Assembly: GCA_021828295.1 (NCBI GenBank)
Contig: JAKASF010000007.1
Coordinates: forward strand, 1 to 38,854
Direction of reading: 5' to 3'
From: Microcaldota archaeon
GTDB taxonomy: Archaea > Micrarchaeota > Micrarchaeia > Micrarchaeales > CABMGC01
Length of the DNA: 38,854 nt
The notes below the pieces were generated by a model. That model ran no database searches and had not been told where the DNA came from. It worked only from the letters and a program-made list of their open reading frames with translations. The stretch's first letter is position 1, and every line of letters begins with the position of its first letter. The translations under genes and the position numbers were made by a program. Below are positions 9,955-17,289 of the stretch, piece by piece.

Positions 9955-10980
9955 TTATTTAAGGTCTAGCGCTGTTAGCGAGTCGTTAAAAACTTTGACT
10001 CTAACGTCACCGGTTCCGAGTATGTTGGCGCGAATGGCATAAACCATCTTCCATAGCATTGTGCGCAATCGATAGATCTTCATCTTCTCTTCAAAATCGC
10101 TCGGTAATTCAGTGACGCTTTTATATCCCTCAATGAGTTTTTCTTCTCTTGGGTAGTGCGTCTTCCAGGTGGGACACGATGCGAGATCTAGAACTGGGTC
10201 TCCAACCACGCATGCTTCCCAGTCAAAAATACCTGTAATCATAGCACCCTCAAACATTATGTTATGGTCGGCCAGGTCGTGATGAACCAGGACGCCTTGT
10301 TTAATGTTGATTATTTGCTTGCGCTCTTGGAATGCGTCAAGAATCTTGTCGGAAATGGCAGCGGTTATGAGTTTTGCAGCTCTCAAATATTCCAAATCAG
10401 AATCCAGTCGCACGGTCACGTATTCGTAGAAGGTTGTTTTGCTCCCCCTCAGTTCGCCTCGCAGCGCAGACTCGAAATCGAACCTTCCGAATCCCGGATA
10501 CTCTAACGTGTGAATTTTAGCAACTAAAGAACCTAACTGGAAAGACATCTCGTCGTAGGTTTTTTTGTCGCCTTTGAAGTGGTCTTCTAAATCTTGGCCT
10601 CGAAGCATCTCTTCGATTTGATAGTCGAATGGGAACTTCTTTCGGGTTACATCAACAAATCTGACTGTGTTGGTTGGCACACCTAAGGATGCCACGTCTC
10701 CTGTGACCATCTTTTCCACCAACATCATCGTTTCGGGTTCTTTGTTGAAACCGGTGTTTGCACGCAGAACAAGTGGTTTTTCCTCTCCTTTAACTTCTAC
10801 AAAATAGATAACGTGGGAGCTGCCCCAGGACTTAGATCTGTCCCACTTAACAGCGTCGATTCCAAGAGACTGCTGAAATATTTTGGGAATTAAAGAAGTG
10901 TCGAATACATCATAACGCTTTTTGAAAGAATCTATCTCTTCCTGTTTGCGATGGGCCACAGCATAGTAAACGTCTTCCAT
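9955..10980 (-). CDS. Aminoglycoside phosphotransferase (APH)-family kinase
   Basis: Brenner-type motif VLVHHDLADHNIMFEG and metal-binding ITGIFDWEACVVGDPVLDLAS. Confidence 0.88.
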   Translation of the reverse strand: MEDVYYAVAHRKQEEIDSFKKRYDVFDTSLIPKIFQQSLGIDAVKWDRSKSWGSSHVIYFVEVKGEEKPLVLRANTGFNKEPETMMLVEKMVTGDVASLGVPTNTVRFVDVTRKKFPFDYQIEEMLRGQDLEDHFKGDKKTYDEMSFQLGSLVAKIHTLEYPGFGRFDFESALRGELRGSKTTFYEYVTVRLDSDLEYLRAAKLITAAISDKILDAFQERKQIINIKQGVLVHHDLADHNIMFEGAMITGIFDWEACVVGDPVLDLASCPTWKTHYPREEKLIEGYKSVTELPSDFEEKMKIYRLRTMLWKMVYAIRANILGTGDVRVKVFNDSLTALDLK

Positions 10981-11046
10981 TTCAGTCCCTGATAGACAAG
11001 AGGGTATATGCTCAACTATTAAAAATTAGTTTGCATCAATAGGCTT

Positions 11047-11091
11047 GTGATGAGGTCTCTTCTGATTCGTGATGAAGATCTTGAGTGCTGA
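11047..11091 (+). ncRNA. Candidate archaeal C/D-box guide sRNA
   Basis: C box GTGATGA (11047-11053), D' CTGA (11062-11065), 3-nt spacer TTC, C' GTGATGA (11069-11075), 12-nt guide AGATCTTGAGTG (11076-11087), D box CTGA (11088-11091). TATA-like ctattaaaaatt lies about 25 nt upstream of the C box. Confidence 0.7.
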
Positions 11092-11314
11092 GATGGCAAG
11101 CATACCTAAACGAGCCATAAAGAAGATGATTCAGAACAGCTTCGGCATGCGGATAACAGACGACGCCGCTGGGGCGATGGCGCGCATGCTGGAGAGCAGG
11201 GCGAAGAAGATATCGCGCTTTGCGGTGAGGAACGCGGAGCACGAGAAGAGAAGGAAGGTTATTAGGAAGGACATTGAGGAGTATGTGGTCAGGGTGGGTC
11301 TGGATGAGGATTAG
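11069..11314 (+). CDS. Archaeal histone-fold protein (likely true start ATG 11093)
   Basis: IPKRAIKKMIQNSFGMRITDDAAGAMARMLESRAKKISRFAVRNAEHEKRRKVIRKDIEEYV matches the HMf-type histone fold pattern. Confidence 0.85.
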   Translation: MMKILSAEMASIPKRAIKKMIQNSFGMRITDDAAGAMARMLESRAKKISRFAVRNAEHEKRRKVIRKDIEEYVVRVGLDED

Positions 11315-11864
11315 AGCGTACAGGAGCCCAGACAAGAGGCTGCGCACAGAGACTTTCACCTCGAAGCAGGGCAGGGTCTTCTGCGTCGCGGAGACCACAG
11401 CGTGGGGCAGCCTGGTCAGCACGTTCAAGCCTACGGGCGAGATACTAGACAGGGTGGAGAACGAACGCACAAGGAACGCAGCGACCGCGCTCGATATGTA
11501 CCTCACAGGAATCGGCATGCTGGAGGTTCAGGAGACGCAGTCGTTCGAGCACGTGAAGGCCCAGGCGGCGTGCAGCAAGTGCGGCAACAGGAGCGTTGAG
11601 AGGGAGCAGGACAGCCAGGACACTACGAACATGCGCGAGTTCCAGGTAGTGCCGATCTTCATCTGCACCACCTGCGGGAGCAGGTTCTGCATCGTCGGAG
11701 ATGAGTACATCAGGAACCTGGTCTCAAAGTACAGCCGCTACATAGCTATGGAGAAGGGCCAGACCGGCAGCGATGCCGCTTTTGTCGGCTCGGTCAGGGA
11801 CAACATAATAAGAAACTTTGCCTCTCAGAATATTAACGAATTGGAGATAAGGGCGACCGCATGA
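11304..11864 (+). CDS. Hypothetical zinc-ribbon protein
   Basis: ATG at 11304 overlaps the end of the histone gene; CSKCG...CTTCG pair of CxxC motifs; ATGA overlap with the next gene. Confidence 0.8.
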   Translation: MRIRAYRSPDKRLRTETFTSKQGRVFCVAETTAWGSLVSTFKPTGEILDRVENERTRNAATALDMYLTGIGMLEVQETQSFEHVKAQAACSKCGNRSVEREQDSQDTTNMREFQVVPIFICTTCGSRFCIVGDEYIRNLVSKYSRYIAMEKGQTGSDAAFVGSVRDNIIRNFASQNINELEIRATA

Positions 11865-12100
11865 CAATAAGCGTATCTGGACTGTATGGAAAGAAGATAA
11901 TGACCAATACCGGGCGATGGCTCGGGGAGGTTGGCGAGGTTGTGATAGACACAGAGAACAAGTGCGTCTCGCACCTGCTTCTTGGCAAGATAGACGCATC
12001 GAAGACAGGGGAAGTGATAAAGGGCCTGTTCAAGAATAGCGTAGAGTACAACCGTGTGAAGAAGGTGTCAGAAAGCATAGTGGTAAGCGGCAACAGCTAG
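11861..12100 (+). CDS. PRC-barrel domain protein
   Basis: 79 aa, SGLYGKKIMTNTGRWLGEVGEVVIDTENKCVSHLLLGK is characteristic of archaeal stand-alone PRC-barrel proteins. Confidence 0.85.
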   Translation: MTISVSGLYGKKIMTNTGRWLGEVGEVVIDTENKCVSHLLLGKIDASKTGEVIKGLFKNSVEYNRVKKVSESIVVSGNS

Positions 12101-12101
12101 G

Positions 12102-12236
12102 CTAGCTTGACGATACTTCCTTGGCCAGAGATGACCTCTTTTTGCCGAGCACCCTGTAGCCGCAGTACGGGCAGCGCACGAAGTTCTTCTCCAGCGCCTT
12201 CACCTCTCTCTTGCAGTGGATGCAAACATATGCCAT
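12102..12236 (-). CDS. rpoP: DNA-directed RNA polymerase subunit P (Rpo12/RPB12-like), 44 aa
   Basis: Manual reverse-strand translation: MAYVCIHCKREVKALEKNFVRCPYCGYRVLGKKRSSLAKEVSSS*. CxxC...CPYCGYRVL signature. Below the ORF-track size cutoff. Confidence 0.9.
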   Translation of the reverse strand: MAYVCIHCKREVKALEKNFVRCPYCGYRVLGKKRSSLAKEVSSS

Positions 12237-12278
12237 TAGAACACGCAGTTAGCATTGGCGCGAACTTGTATTTAAAGC

Positions 12279-13769
12279 TTGCACACAGGAATAATGCCTA
12301 ACTATTTAAAGGGGGAGACGCAACTTGGAGTGGTTCTTATGAGGAAGGCCGGACAGCCGGCGCAAGCTGTGAAAAGCGAGGTTTCTTTCCCTGAGGCTAT
12401 CGTGCTTGTCAAGAGGAAGGGCGAGGAGACCGAGGATGGCGCATTCTACGACATGCGTGCAGCCGGTGGATCCGAAGCGATCCAAACCGAGAAGCGTGGT
12501 GGACTGCCAGCCACGACGTCCGATGGAAGGAAAGAGGTGGGGAAGACCAACAGGGAAAGGGTAAGGGACGCACTGGAGAGCAAGAAGGCGGACACGACGG
12601 CTGGGCTGAAGGGGCTGCTGCACCTGAGCGAAGTCACGATCATAAAGCACGCCAAGGATCTAGGCTACGCCGTCAGAAGAGGACCAGGAGCAAGGATAGT
12701 CAAGGAAGCAAGCGGCAGCAAACACGAGGCTGCAGAGAGCGAGAGCCGGACATTGGGCGAGCACGGCAGCAGACGAGAAGAGCTGCGAATGCAGGATGTC
12801 GCGAAGATAACCGCTGCAATGAAGGAGAAAGGGCTTGTCACGGCAACGGACATCGCGGAAGAGACCGGAATGAGCTACTGGAGAGTGCTGAAGCTAATGC
12901 ACAAGGAAGGGATGCAGGTCAGGCGAGGACGCTGGCCGGGCCCCAAGAAGGCAGAAGAGAGAGACGCGGCCGAGGAGCGGGAGCTTGATGCCAGCGGGCT
13001 CTGGAAGGAAGATGCTGACAAGATAAGGCTTGCCATAGGGAAGGGACTGAGGAAGGGCACCGACATATCCATGGAGAGCGGGGTGAGTTACAGCGTAGTC
13101 CTGCGCTTTATGAAGAAAACCGGGATGGAGGTCAGGAGGGGCCGCGCCGTGAAAGGCGAAGGCAGAATAACTGAAGAGGAGCCTAGCCGCGATGCCAAGA
13201 TTGCTGAAATGATGAAGGGCGCGCCCAGATGGATGCTTGCGACAATGAAGAGAAAGGAGGAGGGCCAAGATAGCGGGTCGGCGATTGTAGTGGCAAACGA
13301 ACCGAACATGAATAACTTGGATCTTGAGGAAGCGATGAAAAACTATGAAAGCAAGACTGTGCCAGCGGGGATGCTGCAGGAGATAGACTCGCTGCGCCGG
13401 CATCTGGCCGACAAGCACAACGAGGCGCGGGAAAGGGCCGTGGGCAGGCTTGTCTTGGAGCTTATAGAGATAAACGAGAACGGGATACACAGAGACTACC
13501 ACAGAAGTGAGGAGACCGTGCCTGCAGCCTTGTTTGTGCAAAACGGCAGGGGTTTGAAGCCTAACCCCGAGGTCATTGATGAAATAAAAAGAAAGATGAA
13601 CACAGACACAGATTTCTCGATGTCGTACTCAGATCATGCCAGCCATTTCTTCAGGGGCGCGATGAGGGCCCTGCACCAAGCACGAGGGAACCCGCTTGGC
13701 AGGCTTAGCCCAGATACGAGAGCCTTGCTGGAAGCAATCGATGCTAGATTAGAACTCGGAGGGGACTAG
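12279..13769 (+). CDS. Orphan putative DNA-binding protein with three tandem HTH-like repeats (possible start ATG 12339 or nearby)
   Basis: Three internal repeats ending in VRRG (aa ~90-140, 172-224, 244-296); long intact ORF. Confidence 0.8.
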   Translation: MHTGIMPNYLKGETQLGVVLMRKAGQPAQAVKSEVSFPEAIVLVKRKGEETEDGAFYDMRAAGGSEAIQTEKRGGLPATTSDGRKEVGKTNRERVRDALESKKADTTAGLKGLLHLSEVTIIKHAKDLGYAVRRGPGARIVKEASGSKHEAAESESRTLGEHGSRREELRMQDVAKITAAMKEKGLVTATDIAEETGMSYWRVLKLMHKEGMQVRRGRWPGPKKAEERDAAEERELDASGLWKEDADKIRLAIGKGLRKGTDISMESGVSYSVVLRFMKKTGMEVRRGRAVKGEGRITEEEPSRDAKIAEMMKGAPRWMLATMKRKEEGQDSGSAIVVANEPNMNNLDLEEAMKNYESKTVPAGMLQEIDSLRRHLADKHNEARERAVGRLVLELIEINENGIHRDYHRSEETVPAALFVQNGRGLKPNPEVIDEIKRKMNTDTDFSMSYSDHASHFFRGAMRALHQARGNPLGRLSPDTRALLEAIDARLELGGD

Positions 13770-13774
13770 AGGCA

Positions 13775-14140
13775 CTATTTCTTCTTGGCGTATGTCTTCA
13801 GCCAGCGAACGAACTCGTTGTGGAGCTCTGATGCGCTGGTGTCTATGACCTTGACGTTCATGGTGGACCTGTACTCTGGCGATTCGAAGCTTATCACGGG
13901 AACGTGCTTGTCCATCCTCGTGAAGTGAACCTCGAGCCAGTGTATCCTGCCCTTCAGGTACTCCTTGATTATCTCCTCTGTCATAGGCACGGAGGAGAAG
14001 CTGAAAAGTATGCCGTTGCACCAGTAAAGCGGCATGTTGCCCTGAGGCGTAATTCTTTCCAGAAGCAGGTCATCACGGGTAGCCTCGACCACCTCGTGCA
14101 CCACGAGCTCTGTAGCAGGAGAGAAGCTTATCTTCACCAT
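13775..14140 (-). CDS. Hypothetical protein, 121 aa, downstream of rpl37ae in the superoperon
   Basis: Intact ORF abutting L37Ae gene by 1 bp; same strand and direction. Confidence 0.8.
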   Translation of the reverse strand: MVKISFSPATELVVHEVVEATRDDLLLERITPQGNMPLYWCNGILFSFSSVPMTEEIIKEYLKGRIHWLEVHFTRMDKHVPVISFESPEYRSTMNVKVIDTSASELHNEFVRWLKTYAKKK

Positions 14141-14141
14141 G

Positions 14142-14393
14142 TCACTCCGCCTTCTTCATCTGGCCGAGTATTCGCTCTACCGTCCTGCCGGCCTCGGTCT
14201 TCAGGTTGTATGCGCCCCCTGCGAAAGTTGCGCCGCAGTGCTTGCATCTCCATACTCCGGTGCTTATCCTCTTTACGGCCTGTCTGCCGCAGAGTCCGCA
14301 CTCATAGAGCGCTTTCTTCTCTTTTGCTACTGCGAGGTAGCGCTTGCGAAGATTTACCCCGTATCTAACGTTCCAGTTGACCAATCTACTCAC
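14142..14393 (-). CDS. rpl37ae: Ribosomal protein eL43 (L37Ae)
   Basis: YECGLCGRQAVKRISTGVWRCKHCGATFAGGAY zinc-ribbon signature. Confidence 0.96.
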   Translation of the reverse strand: MSRLVNWNVRYGVNLRKRYLAVAKEKKALYECGLCGRQAVKRISTGVWRCKHCGATFAGGAYNLKTEAGRTVERILGQMKKAE

Positions 14394-15165
14394 CGACTGC
14401 TTTGTTTACCATATCCCTTAGCTGCTTAGACTTATCAAATGTTGCGTCCACCAGATCCGTCAGCTCCTTGTAGGAGAACGAACCGCGCAACCCCTTCTGC
14501 ATTGCCTTTACCACGTCCTGGTCGTTTGCTATGGTAAGCCTGGCGCTCATGATCCTCTCCTCGTTCCCGTTTGGGTCCAGAAGCACATTCTTGCCCACCT
14601 TGGCGAACGTGCACGAAGTTACAGATCCTTTTGTCTTCAGCCTGCCGAGATTTCCCTCCCTTATCACATTACCGTCCTCGTACTTGGGCATGCGCGCACC
14701 CAGCAGCGCTGTGGTGGATGCAAGTGTAGCTGCATCGAAGAGGTTGCCGTCATAATTAAGCACGTAGATGTCGACGAACGTGGTCCAGACCTTGTCCTTC
14801 TCTATGAAAAGGGCGTCCAGATCCACAACCTCCGCGGCTCTTATGCCCCTGTCCACCACTCTGGCAAACTCTATCGCTTCGGGGCTGGGGGGCCCGGTCT
14901 CGTACTCGGCGCTTGCAAGCGGAAGGAGTTCTGCCCCAGTGACCAGCGCGCCCTCGTCCGGCTTGTCCGGAAGCGGCGCACCTACGGCCAGCTTCACGCC
15001 GACAAGCACCTTGGTGTTGCCTATGTCGACAGTCGCGGAGCCTTCCGCGTGGGGAATCGTGTTGGTCTGTATCTTTATCTCCCTGTACTGCATGTGCTCG
15101 CGCTCGTGCTCCCTTGCACCCTTGCCGAGCATCTCAAGTATGTACTCTTCGTTTTCTGCTCTCAT
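14386..15165 (-). CDS. rrp42: Exosome complex subunit Rrp42
   Basis: RNase PH fold; AEGSATVDIGNTKVLVGVKLAVGAPLPDKPDEGALVTGAELLPLAS; adjacent to rrp41. Confidence 0.96.
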   Translation of the reverse strand: MRAENEEYILEMLGKGAREHEREHMQYREIKIQTNTIPHAEGSATVDIGNTKVLVGVKLAVGAPLPDKPDEGALVTGAELLPLASAEYETGPPSPEAIEFARVVDRGIRAAEVVDLDALFIEKDKVWTTFVDIYVLNYDGNLFDAATLASTTALLGARMPKYEDGNVIREGNLGRLKTKGSVTSCTFAKVGKNVLLDPNGNEERIMSARLTIANDQDVVKAMQKGLRGSFSYKELTDLVDATFDKSKQLRDMVNKAVGE

Positions 15166-15173
15166 AGGCTCAC

Positions 15174-15899
15174 CTATCTGTACCTGGCCTCCAGCGCATC
15201 GCGCTGCAGCTTCGTCACAGTCTCTCCGGCTTTCTGTATCATCTCCATCGCCTTTGACACCTGCTCCTTGCTCAGCGAGCCATCCATCTGGAGCAGCAGT
15301 ATGTCGTTGTTCCTTGGCGCTATCGCCACTGGCATGTCGGCGTCGGAGTAGTTGTCCTCTATCTTGTTGAGATCAAGGATTATCTGGTCGCCGGCCTTCC
15401 CCGCCGAGACAGCGTAGGGTATGTCGCGCATAGGTATTCCGCTGCTTGCTACGGCCACAGCCGCAGCAGTTATGCCCGCGGCCCTTGTGCCGCCGTCGCT
15501 CTGCAGCACCTCTACGAAGATGTCTATCTCGCTGCCTGGGAAGTTGTCAAGCAGTATCACGTTCTCGAACACCTCCTTCGTGACCTTGGATATCTCTATC
15601 GCCCTCCTGTTGGGCCCTGACCTGTTGTGCTCCTCCAGAGAGGAGAACGGCGCCATCTGGTACCTGCACTTGATTATCGCCCTGTCTGGGTCCGCTATGT
15701 GTTTCGGCTGCGCCTCCTTTGGCCCGTACACTGCAGCGAGCACCTTGTTGTTGCCCCATTCCAGATACGCGGAGCCTTCCGCGTTCTTCAGCACTCCCGC
15801 CTCTATCTTTATCGGCCTGAGCTCGTCAAACGCCCTGCCGTCTGTCCTCTTGCCGTCTACTATAAGTTCCGGCTTGTTTTTTCCTCCTCCCATGATCAA
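15174..15899 (-). CDS. rrp41: Exosome complex exonuclease Rrp41
   Basis: KRTDGRAFDELRPIKIEAGVLKNAEGSAYLEWGNNKVLAAVYGPKE; VLQSDGGTRAAGITAAAVA. Confidence 0.97.
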   Translation of the reverse strand: MIMGGGKNKPELIVDGKRTDGRAFDELRPIKIEAGVLKNAEGSAYLEWGNNKVLAAVYGPKEAQPKHIADPDRAIIKCRYQMAPFSSLEEHNRSGPNRRAIEISKVTKEVFENVILLDNFPGSEIDIFVEVLQSDGGTRAAGITAAAVAVASSGIPMRDIPYAVSAGKAGDQIILDLNKIEDNYSDADMPVAIAPRNNDILLLQMDGSLSKEQVSKAMEMIQKAGETVTKLQRDALEARYR

Positions 15900-16579
15900 C
15901 TACCTCCGTTCTGGCTCGCCAGCAGCTCGGTCACCCTTTCGGTAAGGCCGCTGATGTGCGCCTCTTCCTGTATCTTGTTTATCGCCTTCTGTGCAAGCGG
16001 CACGTTCTCTCCTTTCATCCAGACTATGCCGTTAAGCCCAACGAGTATTGTGCACTTAGTTCCGTCCTCGAGCTGCTTCAGCATAGTGCTTGCCTTGCCT
16101 ATCACCCTAGGAATCTTCGATGGCCTGACTTCAACGAGCTTGCCCCCGAAGAGCCTCCTGGGCCTCTCGAGTATCAGTATTATCTGATCGGCTTCACGCT
16201 TCACGTCCTTGACGAAGCAGCTTACAACATCGCCGACACGTAGTATCTCCTGCCTCTCCTCCCTCTGTGGCCTGCCACCGAACCTGTCGTCCCTTCCCCT
16301 GCCGAATCTCGGCCTGGGAGGCGGAAGTATGAGGCCGCGGAACGGCGAGTCGAGCTGCACCGTGTGCACGTTGTTCTTCGAGTTCTCGACTATTCCTATG
16401 ACGAAATCTCCCTGTCTCGGGTACCACACGCTCTCCAGAGGTATGAACGAGCCGTGCTCATCGTCGAGCATGCCCATCACTGTCGCATATGTCTTCCCGT
16501 TCTCCACTATCGCATTCTCCATCCTGACCGGGTTATCGGATATCTTGTCTCCCGGCAATATTATTCTCATTTCACACAC
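15896..16579 (-). CDS. rrp4: Exosome RNA-binding subunit Rrp4 (S1/KH)
   Basis: S1-like and KH-like segments (VRPSKIPRVIGKASTMLKQLEDGTKCTILVGLNGIVWMKG); overlaps rrp41 start; true start may be ATG 16570. Confidence 0.95.
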   Translation of the reverse strand: MCEMRIILPGDKISDNPVRMENAIVENGKTYATVMGMLDDEHGSFIPLESVWYPRQGDFVIGIVENSKNNVHTVQLDSPFRGLILPPPRPRFGRGRDDRFGGRPQREERQEILRVGDVVSCFVKDVKREADQIILILERPRRLFGGKLVEVRPSKIPRVIGKASTMLKQLEDGTKCTILVGLNGIVWMKGENVPLAQKAINKIQEEAHISGLTERVTELLASQNGGS

Positions 16580-16588
16580 TTCGTTTGT

Positions 16589-17275
16589 TTATACACTAAC
16601 TATCTTGGTTATCGCGCTGCCCTTCGTGGCGCTGTTGAGCTTGTCGAAGAACTCGCTCTGCAGGCCTGCGGGGAACTCGAGAGTAGCAAAGAGCGAACCG
16701 TCGTTGAGCCAGCGCTCTGACTTCAGCCCGTACTGCTTCAGCAGGCCATAGCACCTGTTCGTGAACTGCGGCGATATCGTCACCTCCATTCTCACGCTCG
16801 AGAATTTGAGCGGCAGCTTAATGCTCAGTTTCTTGACTATCTCCTCCACCTGCTCCGTGGCGGGCTTGAACGGGTCTATAGAAATCCTGCTCTCGTTCAT
16901 CGCGTTCTCTATCCTCTGCGGCGTATGCGGCGCGTTCGTCCTTGGGTCGATTGCGTTCGTTGCTATCACGTTTATTATCTGCCTTCTCTTCTCCTCCAGC
17001 AGCCTGTTCCTCTGCTCCGTGGTGAGCGGCACGTTGCCGTTCTTGAGTATGATCCCGGCGATCTTGCTCAGGTCCTCTGTGTTGAATGCCTTCTTCAGTT
17101 TCTCTTGGCTCTGCCTGTCTCCCTTGTTCGCGTCCTTGAATACGTCCTCGACCTCGAGGGCCGAGAGGGGGTCTTGGAGCTTGCCCGTTATGTAGTCGTA
17201 GGCCTTGTCCGAATCAACGAAGATTTCGAAGCTTTCTCCTGCGACAATATACTTAGCTATGACAGTCTTTGACAT
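16589..17275 (-). CDS. sbds: SBDS/Sdo1 ribosome maturation protein
   Basis: TVIAKYIVAGESFEIFVDSDKAYDYITGKL; RRQIINVIATNAIDPRTNAPHTPQRIENAMNE. Confidence 0.97.
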   Translation of the reverse strand: MSKTVIAKYIVAGESFEIFVDSDKAYDYITGKLQDPLSALEVEDVFKDANKGDRQSQEKLKKAFNTEDLSKIAGIILKNGNVPLTTEQRNRLLEEKRRQIINVIATNAIDPRTNAPHTPQRIENAMNESRISIDPFKPATEQVEEIVKKLSIKLPLKFSSVRMEVTISPQFTNRCYGLLKQYGLKSERWLNDGSLFATLEFPAGLQSEFFDKLNSATKGSAITKIVSV

Positions 17276-17289
17276 AATTACACGAACAA

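Noticed and set aside
12894-13541. 215-aa minus-strand ORF antisense to the HTH-repeat orphan
   Set aside because: No motif, composition of an antisense shadow; the plus-strand frame shows internal protein-level repeats, which support it being the coding one.
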